A DNA stretch of 64,000 nucleotides, taken from positions 62,001-126,000 of the forward strand of contig NZ_JBJMAV010000004.1 of NCBI RefSeq assembly GCF_046600715.1. The letters are read 5' to 3'. The notes beneath the pieces were generated by a model. The model ran no database searches, was not told the DNA's origin, and saw only the letters and a program-made list of their open reading frames with translations. The position numbers and the translations under genes are program-made. Shown one piece after another: positions 36,141 to 45,273 of the stretch. Numbering within the stretch: position 1 is the stretch's first letter; the number at the start of each line of letters is the position of its first letter. Origin of the DNA: Lysobacter_C viscosus. Its GTDB lineage: Bacteria > Pseudomonadota > Gammaproteobacteria > Xanthomonadales > Xanthomonadaceae.

Positions 36141-37841
36141 TCAGGGCGCGAAGGCGGCGGGGTCCGGCAGTTCGACCGGGACGCCCCGTGCATTGCACAG
36201 GCCGCGCGCGCACAGCGCCTGGCGCAGCCGGGGCGTGGCCTGCAGCATGAAATGGAAAACCGCGTTCTGCTCGACCGTGCCACGCACCGCTTCGCTGCCG
36301 GGGCCGCGCGCCCAGATGCCGACGTCGTCGCCGCCGTGGGTCTCGTCCTCCAGCGGGACCGTCGCCTCCTGCTGGAAGTACGTGTCGCCGGTATCCACGT
36401 CGGTCAGGTCCGGCCGGCCCTTGCGGGGTTCGAAACCGTCCTTGGCCGAATAGAAGGTGATCGGCTCGGGCGGCTGGGCCTTGTTGAAGCCGCGGTACCC
36501 GGGGCCGTTGGCGTAGCCGAGCGTGGTGTAGGGCAGCCCCAGTCCGTCGCGCGCCAGCACGTGGCCGCCGTCGCTCCGCGAGTGCTCCACCTTGCCGAGG
36601 ATCGGATTGCCGCGACGCGGATACCCGCCGAAGGTCAGCGTGTGCCCGTGGTCGGCGGTCACCACGATCAGCGTGTCGTCCTGCGAGGTGGCGTCGATGG
36701 CGGCCTGCACGGCATCGCTCAACGCCACGGTGTCGTCCAGCGCGCGGATGGCATTGCCGTAGTGGTGGGCGTGGTCGATGCGGCCGGCTTCTACCAGCAG
36801 CACGAACCCCGCCTCGCTCCCCCGCAGCCGGTTGATGGCCTCGCGCGTGAGCTGGGCGAGCGACGGTTCGCCACCGGCGTCGCCCGCGCGGTCGTGCTCG
36901 AACTGCATGTGCCCGGGTTCGAACAGGCCCAGGACGGGAGCATCCAGCGGCGCGGATGCCAGCTGGTCGGCATTCCAGGCGAAGGTGCCGCCGGGATTGC
37001 GCTGTTGCCATTCGGCGATCAGGTCGCGGCCGTCGCGGCGCAGGCCCGGCCGGGTGTCGGGGTACTCCGGGTCTGGGCGGGTCGAGGGCATGAAGTGCGC
37101 GCGCCCGCCTCCCAGCAGCACCCGTGGGGCGCGGCCCGCCGGCAACTCGACGAATTGCCGGGCGATGTCGATGCAGCCCTGATCGCGCCCGGCGGCCGAC
37201 AACTGGCTGTCGTCCTCCCAGTCGCGGCTGGCGCTGCGGGTGAAGGTGGCCGCCGGCGTGGCATGGGTCAGCCGCGCGGTGCTGACCACGCCGGTGGCCA
37301 TGCCGGTTGCCGCGGCCACCTCCCACAGCGACAGCAGCGGGGCCTGCAGCGCCCCGGCGCAATCGCCCTTGGACGGCGCCGGGCCGATGTTGACCACGCC
37401 CGCGCGCGTCTTGACGCCGGTGACCATGGCGGTGATCGTCCCGGCGGAATCCGGGGTCTGCTTGTCGGTGTTGTAGGTCTTGGCGAACGCGGTGGCCGGG
37501 AACCGGTCCCAGGCGAGCTGGTTTTCCTCGCCGCTCCCGCCGTTGCGCTGGCCCTGGTGGATGCGCGCGGCGGTGACGGTGGTCAGGCTCATGCCGTCGC
37601 CGACGAACAGGATCACGTTGCGTGCCCGCCCCTCCATTGCGCCGCGCTCGGCGGCCTGCGCCGCGCCTGCACGGAACCACCACGCGGCGGTCTCGCCTTC
37701 CGGTCGCTGGATCGCAGGTACGTCGACATTCCATGCCGGTGCACTCGCGGCCTGGCGTGGCACGTATGGCGCCGTGGCGCACGCGGTGACCAGCGTCAGG
37801 GCAAGGGCAACGGCAACGCAGGCGCTACACGGTCGCGGCAT
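36141..37841 (-). CDS. Alkaline phosphatase (PhoA family)
   Basis: 566 residues. Lipobox VTACAT within a signal peptide (LALTLVTAC) indicates a lipoprotein, exported by Sec. Alkaline phosphatase core: VILFVGDGMSLTTVTAARI (Asp/Ser region), TPDSAGTITAMVTGVKTRAG with DSAG nucleophile Ser, ATGMATGVVSTARLTHATPAATF, VLLVEAGRIDHAHHYGNA, and VTADHGHTLTFGG. These bind two Zn and Mg. It releases phosphate from monoesters in the periplasm. It is convergent with the CopD-like gene and divergent from the symporter. The start MPRPCSAC is preferred to the GTG three codons earlier. Confidence 0.96.
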   Translation of the reverse strand: MPRPCSACVAVALALTLVTACATAPYVPRQAASAPAWNVDVPAIQRPEGETAAWWFRAGAAQAAERGAMEGRARNVILFVGDGMSLTTVTAARIHQGQRNGGSGEENQLAWDRFPATAFAKTYNTDKQTPDSAGTITAMVTGVKTRAGVVNIGPAPSKGDCAGALQAPLLSLWEVAAATGMATGVVSTARLTHATPAATFTRSASRDWEDDSQLSAAGRDQGCIDIARQFVELPAGRAPRVLLGGGRAHFMPSTRPDPEYPDTRPGLRRDGRDLIAEWQQRNPGGTFAWNADQLASAPLDAPVLGLFEPGHMQFEHDRAGDAGGEPSLAQLTREAINRLRGSEAGFVLLVEAGRIDHAHHYGNAIRALDDTVALSDAVQAAIDATSQDDTLIVVTADHGHTLTFGGYPRRGNPILGKVEHSRSDGGHVLARDGLGLPYTTLGYANGPGYRGFNKAQPPEPITFYSAKDGFEPRKGRPDLTDVDTGDTYFQQEATVPLEDETHGGDDVGIWARGPGSEAVRGTVEQNAVFHFMLQATPRLRQALCARGLCNARGVPVELPDPAAFAP

Positions 37842-38004
37842 CGGATGCACCGGGTTGGAAACAGCCCGCGATTATGCCGGCCCATTGTTTCCGCCGTGGG
37901 ACGCCACCGTCCCGCCGGTGGCGTCGCCGCGCGCGCCGCGGTTCGCTACTGTGCGCGGTCACCCAACATCCGCCCGGGCGCATCGGTCGGGAGAGGCACA
38001 GGCA

Positions 38005-39294
38005 ATGACCCTGGTTTCGGCATGGTTCCGCATTCCCTTCTGGCAGCGTGTGCTGGCCGGTTTCGTGCTGGGCGCGCTGGCGGGCTGGTTGATGGGGCCG
38101 GCCGCAGAGACCTGGTTCGGGCCGCTGGGCACGGTGTACGTCACCCTGATCAAGATGATCGCGGTGCCGCTGGTGTTGTTCGCGGTGATCAACGCGGTGG
38201 CCTCGCTGCACGGGCAGAAGTCGGTGGCCGCCCTCGGCGGACGCACCTTCCTGTGGTTCGCCGCCACCGCCGCGCTGGCCGTGGCGGTGGGGCTGGGCGT
38301 GGGCTGGTGGCTGCAGCCGGGCCTCGGGCTGGGCGGGCTGGCGATGGCACCGGACTACACGGTGCGCGAAATCCCGTCGCCGGTGCAGGTGCTGCTGGAC
38401 ATCGTGCCGGGCAACCCGTTCAAGGCGCTGGCGGACGGAAAGATCCTGCAGGTCATCGTCTTCGCCGGGCTGGTCGGTTTCGCGCTGGTCAAGCTGGGCG
38501 AGAAGACCGCCGGGCTGCGCAGGCTGGCCGGCGAGGCCAGCGAGGTGATGATCCAGGTCACCCGCTTCGTGCTCGAGTTCACCCCCCTGGGCACGTTCGG
38601 CCTGATCGCCGCGCTGGTGGGCAGCTACGGGTTCGAGCGCCTGTTGCCGCTGGGCACGTTCGTCTTCGCGCTGTACCTGGCGTGCGCGTTGCACATCGTC
38701 GTGGTCTACGGCGGGCTGCTGGCCGCACACGGGCTCAACCCGCTCAAATTCTTCCGCGGCGCCGCGCCCGGCATGCAGGTGGCCTTCGTCAGCTCCTCCA
38801 GCTTCGCCTCCCTGCCGGTGGCGATGCGTGCGGTCACCCACAACCTGGGCGTGGACAGGGACTACGCGGCGTTCGCGGTGCCGCTGGGGGCCAGCATCAA
38901 GATGGACGGCTGCGGAGCAATCTTCCCGGCGCTGACCTCGATCTTCGTCGCCCAGTACTTCGGCCTGCAGCTGGAGCCGACGCAGTACCTGATCATCCTG
39001 CTGGCCTCGGTGCTCGGCAGCTTCGGCACCGCGGGCGTGCCCGGCACCGCCATCGTCATGGTCACGCTGGTGCTGAGCGCGGCGGGGCTGCCGTTGGAAG
39101 GCATCGGCTACCTGGTCGCCATCGACCGCGTGCTCGACATGATGCGCACCATGACCAACGTCACCGGCCAGATGCTGGTGCCGGTGCTGGTCGCGCGCGA
39201 AACGGGCCTGCTGGACGAGGCGACCTACAACGCCGCCTCCAGCAATGTCGGATTGGCGCCGGACGAGGGTGGATCGCCCGAACGCGCCGGCTAG
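38005..39294 (+). CDS. Dicarboxylate/amino acid:cation symporter (DAACS)
   Basis: 429 residues. DAACS (GltP/DctA) features: IPFWQRVLAGFVLGALAGWL, GPLGTVYVTLIKMIAVPLVLFAVINAVASL, the hairpin motif AFVSSSSFASLPVAMRAV (SSSF-type serine-rich), and LGASIKMDGCGAIFPALTSIFVAQ, ending FGTAGVPGTAIVMVTLVLSA. It takes up glutamate, aspartate or C4-dicarboxylates with Na+ or H+. DNA ribosome site GAGAGGCA. Divergent from the alkaline phosphatase gene. No two-component regulator adjoins. Confidence 0.96.
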   Translation: MTLVSAWFRIPFWQRVLAGFVLGALAGWLMGPAAETWFGPLGTVYVTLIKMIAVPLVLFAVINAVASLHGQKSVAALGGRTFLWFAATAALAVAVGLGVGWWLQPGLGLGGLAMAPDYTVREIPSPVQVLLDIVPGNPFKALADGKILQVIVFAGLVGFALVKLGEKTAGLRRLAGEASEVMIQVTRFVLEFTPLGTFGLIAALVGSYGFERLLPLGTFVFALYLACALHIVVVYGGLLAAHGLNPLKFFRGAAPGMQVAFVSSSSFASLPVAMRAVTHNLGVDRDYAAFAVPLGASIKMDGCGAIFPALTSIFVAQYFGLQLEPTQYLIILLASVLGSFGTAGVPGTAIVMVTLVLSAAGLPLEGIGYLVAIDRVLDMMRTMTNVTGQMLVPVLVARETGLLDEATYNAASSNVGLAPDEGGSPERAG

Positions 39295-39390
39295 GCCTCC
39301 CCGGGCACCCCGTCCCAGGGGGGCGGGGTATGGGGGATTAATTCCGGCGCCTCCGTTTCATGAAGGTGTAGCCCTAACCCGTAAAAGGTC

Positions 39391-39419
39391 TTGACAGCCC
39401 CGGATGTGCGATGGAGCAT
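39391..39419 (+). promoter_or_regulatory. Possible sigma70 promoter of the RHS gene
   Basis: A perfect -35 TTGACA (39391-39396) sits 94 bases before the RHS start. The hexamer 17 bases on, GAGCAT, is a poor -10, so the element is suggestive only. Confidence 0.35.
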
Positions 39420-39489
39420 CCGGAAAAATTGCGCCGAAACGCTAGGGACGACGGCTGCCACGCACACGTGGCCTATTAGGGAGCCAAGG

Positions 39490-42400
39490 ATGGATCGCAA
39501 CACCCGTAATGGATGGAGCGTACGCGGGGCCGCGCTCAGCTGGCCACTTGTAACTGGAATTTTCCTTGCGGCTGCCATTGCGCCGGCCGGTCAATCGCGA
39601 GCAGAGGAGATCCATGACCTGGAACGCGTCCCGGTGCACGCCGACGGTGCAGGACTGGGCGGAAGCTCGGTATCCCTCAGTTTTTCGGGGGGCGGTGGCG
39701 CAACGACACTGGATCCGGTCATTGTTCGTGGTGTTCGTCCTAATGACAAGGATGACACCGTCCCGACGAGTTCAGTGCTGGTCGACGACGTTGATCCGGA
39801 TCCCAACCGCAGTTGCAGGGGAAATCCGATCATCCCTGCGACCGGCAACAAGATTGAGCCCGAACTGGATTTCGCCAGCGCTGGCGAAATGGGCCTCAGC
39901 CTGCAGCGTGTCTACAACCACTACTGGCAGGGCGCTGGGCTCTTCGGCAAGCACTGGGTCAGCAACTTCGACTACAGGATTACGTTCGGCACGACAGCCA
40001 TCGATAGTTGCTATCCGCGGCCGGGGGGTGGCAGCTGCGGCATCGCTGCAAATACCGTGATCTACGCTTGGCGCCCGGATGGCCGGACAATCAAGTTCGT
40101 CAGGAACGCGACCGATGGCGTGTTTTATGAAGCCAAGGCCAGCCCGATTGCCCGCATCGTGAAGCAGGCCGATGGCAGCTTCCTTCTCCACTCCGAGACC
40201 AACGGGACCGAGCGGTACTCGCCGGCAGGCTACGTCACGGACGTGAGCAATGCGCAGGGTGTCGGCTGGGCGTTCTCTTACAGCGGAACGTATCCAACGC
40301 GCGTTACCCACACCTCGGGTCGATATATCGAGTTCGTCTGGAGCAGCGGACGCCTGACTTCGGTGCGTGATCCCGCCGGCAACTACTACGGCTATGCCTA
40401 CCACGCCAACCAGTTCGGCGCTGGACTGCACCGCTTGGCATCGATGTCCATGCCCGGCTCGCCGGCAACGACGATCACCTACCACTACGAAATTTCCACC
40501 CGCCCCGGCGCACTGACCGGCAAGTCGGTGAACGGTGCCCGCTATTCGAAGTTCACCTACGACAGCAGGGGCTACGCCACCAGCACCGAGCACAATGGGG
40601 TCAGCAAGTACTCCTTCAGCTACACGCCCGGCTCGAACGGCCTTCTCACCGTCGTTGAAACCAATCCCCTCGGCAAGAAGACCACGTACACATTCCAGGG
40701 CGGGAAACCACGCACCGTCACGGGCCACCCCAGCACGTACTGCCCCGGGTCCACCTATGCGGAGACGGTTTACGACTCCTACGGGTATCCGCGCCTGAAG
40801 TCGGACTTCAATGGCAACGATACCTTGTACACGTACAACGCCAAGGGGCAGTTGCTGGAGCGGGTCGAGGCGTATGGCACGCCGTCGCCGCGCACCACCC
40901 AGTTCACCTGGGACAGTAGCAATCGTGTCATGACGGAAACCGTCGTTGGACTCTGGCGCAAGACGTTCGACTATGACGCCCTCAATCGACTCAGCCGCAT
41001 CCGGCTGACCAATCTCTCCGCCCATGGAGTACCGAACCAGACCCGCTCGACGTGGCTGAGCTACAACTACCACGCCCCTATCAGCGGCAATATGGGGTCG
41101 GTCGGCATGCTGGCCAGCGTCAGCGTGGACGGTCCGCTTCCGGGCACCGGCGACAACTCGGTAGTCCGCTATGACGCAATGGGAAATCTCTCGTCCGTCT
41201 GGAGCGGGGACGGAACGGACCTGACTTACAGCCTCCACAACGCACTTGGGCGACCGGGCCGGGTTACCAATGCCAACGGCGCCCGGATCGATTACACCCG
41301 GGATGCCCGGGGGCGCCTGACCCGGGTTCGCACCTACCTCGGCGGGGCCGCCCAGGACACGAACTACGCCTACGACGGGGATGGCCGACTGGTCAAAGTC
41401 ACCACACCGGACGGGGTGGCGACGGACCTCGCTTATTTCGCCAACGATCGCGACCTGCTCTACAGCGTTTCCATTGACTCCAACGGCCTCCTCGCGGGCG
41501 GCGGCACACAGGAGCAGCGCCGTTTCGGCTACTCACTGAAGGGCGACCCGACACTTGTCACCGACTATGCGGTCGAGACCTACACCGTATTGCGCTTTCG
41601 CTGTCTGCAGCCGGTCGGTGCGCCGCCCAGCGATTGCAACGAGCCCGACTATTACCCCGAGCAAGTGACTGGCCCGGTACAAAAACGCTCGGACAGTACG
41701 CTGTACGACGAACTCGGCCAAGTGCGCGCGCGCGTAGGCAACAACGGACAGAACGTTCGTTATGTTTACGACCACAACGGAAACGTCACAGCCGTCACCG
41801 ATTCCCTCAGTCGGGTTACGAGCTTCAGCCACGACGCACTGGGCCGGCTGGTCAAGTCCGTTGGTCCGCTCAATGCCGTCTCCGAGTTCAGTTACGACAT
41901 GGGTGATCGTCTTACTCGCGTCAAGGACGCGCGCGGCGTAGTCACCAGCTACGTATACGACGGTTTTGGACAGCTCTGGGCCCAGTACAGCCAGGACACG
42001 GGTACTACGCGGTTCGAGTACGACGCCGGAGGCCGGTTGACACGGCAAACCCGGAATGACGGTACCGCCACCACCTATGCCTACGACAGTCGGGACCGCC
42101 TGGTGTCCAGGCTGGCCGGCGGGCAGGAGCACCGGTTCACTTACGACTCGTGCACCAATGGAATGGGGCGCCTGTGCGGCGTGTGGGACCCAAAAGGGCA
42201 GCTTGATTACAGCTACTCCCCGGAAGGTCTGCTGCTGGCACAAACGCAGCGCATCGGCTCCAGCGGCATTGCCTTTGGCCAGGCCTATGCCTATGACGGC
42301 ATGGGGCGAATGACGGGGATCAATTATCCGGGCGGCGTCAGCGTCGGGTATGGCTATTCCTACGGCCGCGTCAAGGCGATGACCGTGACCATCAACGGCA

Positions 42401-43170
42401 GCACGCGAAACGTGCTGACGGGCATCCAGTACCAGCCCTTCGGGCCAGCCGCCAACTGGACGTACGGCAACGGAATGACCCGCCTGATGCCCCGGGACAT
42501 GGACGGTCGGCTGACCGGCATTCTCAGCAAGAATGGCAGCACTTCCGTCCAGAACCTGGGCTTCACCTACAACGCCAACAACGCGGTGACGAAGCTGACC
42601 AATGGCGCCAGCAGCGCGCTCACCCAGGGCTTCAGCTACGACGCCGCGAGTCGGCTTACGGGTGTGACAGCCAGCAACGCCAACCAGGCCTTTGCCTGGG
42701 ACAAAACCGGCAACCGCACCAGCCACACCTGGGGCGGGGCGACAGACACCTACAACACCTCCGCGACCAGCAACCGGTTGCTCTCTCTCAGCGGTCCGCG
42801 GCCCAAGAGCTTCACCCTCAGCGCCAACGGCAACGTGACCGCTGGCGCCGGCGCCAGCTACACCTACGACGCCCACAACCGGCTGGTGCAGGCGGTCAAG
42901 GGCGGGGTGACGACCAGCTACTGGGTCAACGCCCTGGGCCAGCGCACCTACAAGACTCCGGCAGCACCGGGTACGGCGACCGGCTTCGTGTACGGACCCA
43001 GCGGGTTGCTGGACGTGGAGTACAACTGGAGCGGCAGCGGCTGGAAGCACTACCTGCGGCTGGGCGGGGAGCTGGTGGGTCTGGTCCGCGGCGGGCAGCT
43101 GTACTACGTGCACGGGGACCAACTGGGCCGACCGGAACTGGTGACCAACGCCAGCAAGGCGGCGGTGTGA
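39490..43170 (+). CDS. RHS/YD-repeat protein, interrupted by in-frame TGA
   Basis: 1226 codons to the stop. Sec signal peptide (TGIFLAAAIAPAGQSRA, cut near residue 38), then an N-terminal domain of the DUF6531 type (PIIPATGNKIEPELDFAS... SLQRVYNHYW), then many YD repeats (e.g. YDALGRL, YDGDGRL, YDHNGNVTAVTD, YDSRDRLVSRL). The frame ends in GDQLGRPELVTNASKAAV followed by TGA, where relatives have TGG (VW-RASNYAF), and the same frame continues open to 43827. The protein is thus cut just before its core end, presumably a single-base nonsense change. RHS proteins form a shell around a C-terminal toxin. AGGAGCCAAGG precedes the start. Confidence 0.9.
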   Translation: MDRNTRNGWSVRGAALSWPLVTGIFLAAAIAPAGQSRAEEIHDLERVPVHADGAGLGGSSVSLSFSGGGGATTLDPVIVRGVRPNDKDDTVPTSSVLVDDVDPDPNRSCRGNPIIPATGNKIEPELDFASAGEMGLSLQRVYNHYWQGAGLFGKHWVSNFDYRITFGTTAIDSCYPRPGGGSCGIAANTVIYAWRPDGRTIKFVRNATDGVFYEAKASPIARIVKQADGSFLLHSETNGTERYSPAGYVTDVSNAQGVGWAFSYSGTYPTRVTHTSGRYIEFVWSSGRLTSVRDPAGNYYGYAYHANQFGAGLHRLASMSMPGSPATTITYHYEISTRPGALTGKSVNGARYSKFTYDSRGYATSTEHNGVSKYSFSYTPGSNGLLTVVETNPLGKKTTYTFQGGKPRTVTGHPSTYCPGSTYAETVYDSYGYPRLKSDFNGNDTLYTYNAKGQLLERVEAYGTPSPRTTQFTWDSSNRVMTETVVGLWRKTFDYDALNRLSRIRLTNLSAHGVPNQTRSTWLSYNYHAPISGNMGSVGMLASVSVDGPLPGTGDNSVVRYDAMGNLSSVWSGDGTDLTYSLHNALGRPGRVTNANGARIDYTRDARGRLTRVRTYLGGAAQDTNYAYDGDGRLVKVTTPDGVATDLAYFANDRDLLYSVSIDSNGLLAGGGTQEQRRFGYSLKGDPTLVTDYAVETYTVLRFRCLQPVGAPPSDCNEPDYYPEQVTGPVQKRSDSTLYDELGQVRARVGNNGQNVRYVYDHNGNVTAVTDSLSRVTSFSHDALGRLVKSVGPLNAVSEFSYDMGDRLTRVKDARGVVTSYVYDGFGQLWAQYSQDTGTTRFEYDAGGRLTRQTRNDGTATTYAYDSRDRLVSRLAGGQEHRFTYDSCTNGMGRLCGVWDPKGQLDYSYSPEGLLLAQTQRIGSSGIAFGQAYAYDGMGRMTGINYPGGVSVGYGYSYGRVKAMTVTINGSTRNVLTGIQYQPFGPAANWTYGNGMTRLMPRDMDGRLTGILSKNGSTSVQNLGFTYNANNAVTKLTNGASSALTQGFSYDAASRLTGVTASNANQAFAWDKTGNRTSHTWGGATDTYNTSATSNRLLSLSGPRPKSFTLSANGNVTAGAGASYTYDAHNRLVQAVKGGVTTSYWVNALGQRTYKTPAAPGTATGFVYGPSGLLDVEYNWSGSGWKHYLRLGGELVGLVRGGQLYYVHGDQLGRPELVTNASKAAV

Positions 43171-43200
43171 CGGGCCAGCAACTACGCCTTCGACCGGAAG

Positions 43201-43827
43201 GTGACGCTGGACCAGATCGGCGGACTCAACCTGGGCTTCCCGGGCCAATACTTCGATGCGGAGACCGGCAATTGGCAGAACGGGTTCCGGGACTACGATG
43301 CAAGCATCGGGCGGTACCTGCAGTCGGATCCGATCGGGTTGGCGGGGGGGTTGAACACCTATGCCTATGTCCGAGGGAATCCGGTTAATTACACGGATTC
43401 GTTAGGACTGATGACTGACTGTGAAGCCACGGCATATTTGAATGCGGGCATAAATGCCACCCTTCCAGGCGCGGCCATATCGTTCGCAGCAGATATGGCA
43501 GGCGTTGGATTAGTGATAGATGACGGGAAGATGGACGTAGAGTTCGGTCAGCACAACACAGGAACTGGCATTTCAGTCATTGGGCACCTTGTGGGGCAGT
43601 TGGGTGTTGCGCGTTACGACAACTATATTGAGAATCAACGAGCGCGAGTGGGCGAGTCTGGAATTTCAGATAGCCTCAGACGCGGGAGGATCAACCGGCT
43701 CAATGCCGCCACTTCAGGGGCGGCGACAACTCGGATTGTTTCGAAAGCTCTGGGTCCGATAGGTGCTCTTGCACAGTTGAGGCTTGACTTGGCCGCTTGC
43801 AAAGAGGCGTGCGGTGGTAAGCAATGA
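43201..43827 (+). CDS. RHS core end plus C-terminal tip (candidate toxin), separated by TGA
   Basis: Continues the same reading frame as the RHS gene above; nominal GTG at 43201 (codon 11 after the TGA) may not be a true start. Residues 1-70 are the hallmark RHS core end: QYFDAETGNWQNGFRDYD, GRYLQSDPIGLAGG, NTYAYVRGNPVNYTDSLGL. Residues 71-208 are a C-terminal tip of about 138 residues, much lower in GC, with hydrophobic NATLPGAAISFAADMAGVGLVI and a CKEACGG end. It matches no toxin family I recognise. In intact RHS systems this tip is the effector domain. Its stop overlaps the start of the next gene (ATGA). Confidence 0.75.
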   Translation: MTLDQIGGLNLGFPGQYFDAETGNWQNGFRDYDASIGRYLQSDPIGLAGGLNTYAYVRGNPVNYTDSLGLMTDCEATAYLNAGINATLPGAAISFAADMAGVGLVIDDGKMDVEFGQHNTGTGISVIGHLVGQLGVARYDNYIENQRARVGESGISDSLRRGRINRLNAATSGAATTRIVSKALGPIGALAQLRLDLAACKEACGGKQ

Positions 43828-44228
43828 GAAGGCGTCAAATGTTTTCTTTTCTGTATGTGGCCGCCTTCCTTGGGTGCTGCTGGATATTTGTTGCAGTGGC
43901 AACTCAAGCCGCGGGCTCCGAAGAAGCCCGTGGCTTGCCGCTAACGGCGCTATTTGTGCTGCTCTTGGCTGATTCCTTTGCGCGACATTTGTTTGCGCGT
44001 CGGCGAGCTTGGATAATTTCAGCCAAGGCTGCAGTATTGGCCACTACTTTATGTGCGTTTCTGTCAGTCATTGCAATATTGGCTGCGACTGAAAGCTTAT
44101 TTGACTTTGATTTTATTCGACGATCAGGAGCTTCCCTTATAGCCGCGTGGTGCTTTATTTTTAAAGCGGCGGCTGAACTTTTAACGTCGCGACTCACAGG
44201 TATTGAAACTGATAATGGGCTGGGATGA
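43824..44228 (+). CDS. Four-TM membrane protein, candidate RHS immunity protein
   Basis: 134 residues, no family recognised. Four hydrophobic helices near 7-29, 38-57, 66-88 and 101-120, with basic residues between (FARRR, RR). The ATG overlaps the upstream stop (ATGA), so it is translationally coupled to the toxin-like tip. The DNA is strikingly AT-rich: 50 of 120 bases at 44041-44160 are G or C, by direct count, against roughly two thirds in neighbours. A small protein encoded directly after an RHS tip is usually its cognate immunity protein; a membrane one suggests a periplasmic or membrane-acting toxin. Inference. Confidence 0.75.
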   Translation: MRRRQMFSFLYVAAFLGCCWIFVAVATQAAGSEEARGLPLTALFVLLLADSFARHLFARRRAWIISAKAAVLATTLCAFLSVIAILAATESLFDFDFIRRSGASLIAAWCFIFKAAAELLTSRLTGIETDNGLG

Positions 44229-44784
44229 TTTGGGATGTGCAGGGCCCGCAGGATGGGTTGATCGCAGCTATACCCATCGCCCGCGAATAGCGAAGTCCCG
44301 CCCTTGCGGGCGGAGTTTTTTTGCTTAGCTCGGCGTTCCGCATTTCGCGGGTGCCGCTCCGCTCAGCTCTATCGTGCTGGAGCAGTTGGGCTGACTATCC
44401 GCTTGACCTCCACGCCCTTGGCGTTGGCGCGTACGGTTAGGAAGCTGTGGATCTTGCTGTCACATAATTCGGCAATTCGAGCCCAGCGCCGGGATGAAGG
44501 ACTTGCCGCGTTGCTGTTGGCGAACTCGCATTTGGGCTCATGGCGTTGGCTCCGGGAGCGCGCGGGATGGTCGGCCCGACGGAGACCTGGATGCGACGGC
44601 GCGTCATGGGCGCTAATGACCTCCTGGGCAACGCTTGCCGCCGGTCAAGCCCCATCCGGCTGACTCGTTCTTTCGCCGTTGCGGGATGCGCGCACGCGCT
44701 GTACCAAGAACTGGTTTCTTCTTTGCCCACGGCCGGTAGGAGGCCTTGAGCGCAGAGCTGCCCATTACTCCTGACGCACGAGTC
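44229..44784. other. Gene-poor stretch after the RHS island
   Basis: About 556 bases with no well-supported gene. It includes a terminator at 44297-44325. On the minus strand a stop-free stretch (44369-44644) without a usable start encodes RIAELCDSKIHSFLTVRANAKGVEVKRIVSP at its end, which could be a decayed gene. GC here returns to normal by about 44500. Confidence 0.4.
44297..44325 (+). terminator. Intrinsic terminator after the RHS/immunity genes
   Basis: CCGCCC TTGC GGGCGG stem (6 bp, AT extension imperfect), followed by GAGTTTTTTTGC. It lies 70 bases past the immunity-like gene and closes the island on the plus strand. Confidence 0.85.
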
Positions 44785-45273
44785 CTAGGCGCGCGAGTAC
44801 CGCCAGCTCACCATGCGCCCGTCGCGGTAGGGCATCACGCCGTGGAACGGGCGCGGGTCGTCGTCGAACACCATCGGCAGGAAGTGGCGGTCGCCCTCCC
44901 ACATGGGGAGGCTGTCGAGCCGGTCGAGCGGCACCCATTCCAGCGTGCCCTCGGGGTTGCGCTCGAACGGCGTGCCGGAATAGTGCGTCACCACGAAGAT
45001 GAAACCCAGCCAGTCCTCGCCGTGCTTGCCGAAGCCCGGCCAGCTGACGGTGCCGCGCAGCACCAGCGCATCACAGTCGATGCCGGCCTCTTCAAGGATC
45101 TCGCGGCGCATGCCGGCGAGCACGTCCTCGTCGGGTTCGATCTTGCCGCCCAGGCCGTTGTACTTGCCCAGCTGGTGGTCGTCCGGGCGCGCGTTGCGGT
45201 GGACCATCAGCACCTGCCTGCGATCGGGCGACAGCACGAATCCCAGGGTCGCGACGATCGGGGTGTAAGGCAT
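44785..45273 (-). CDS. NUDIX hydrolase (8-oxo-dGTP diphosphatase-like)
   Basis: 162 residues. A full Nudix box is visible: GGKIEPDEDVLAGMRREILEEAGID, with GLG just before. FVLSPDRRQVLMVHRNARPDDHQLGKYNGLGGK at the start is characteristic of MutT/NudG-like mutagenic-nucleotide hydrolases. Probably removes oxidised or otherwise harmful nucleotides. It starts at TGATG overlapping the stop of the metallo-beta-lactamase gene upstream, so the two are cotranscribed. Confidence 0.92.
   Translation of the reverse strand: MPYTPIVATLGFVLSPDRRQVLMVHRNARPDDHQLGKYNGLGGKIEPDEDVLAGMRREILEEAGIDCDALVLRGTVSWPGFGKHGEDWLGFIFVVTHYSGTPFERNPEGTLEWVPLDRLDSLPMWEGDRHFLPMVFDDDPRPFHGVMPYRDGRMVSWRYSRA

Noticed and set aside
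36012..39341. A 1109-codon open frame on the plus strand
   Set aside because: It lies across the alkaline phosphatase gene (opposite strand) and the symporter (other frame). Its sequence is Arg/Gly/Pro-rich with no domain, as expected of a shadow frame in high-GC DNA.
43168..43170. TGA in the RHS gene as selenocysteine
   Set aside because: The position is a Trp in relatives, not Cys/Sec, and no SECIS-like hairpin follows. A nonsense change or an error is simpler.
41533..43248. A 571-codon minus-strand frame antisense to the RHS gene
   Set aside because: Antisense shadow of the YD-repeat gene; no start support and no motifs.
44304..44730. Open frames of 119 and 97 codons on both strands
   Set aside because: No ribosome site and no family match; the region starts inside the terminator. 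Kept only as a gene-poor stretch.
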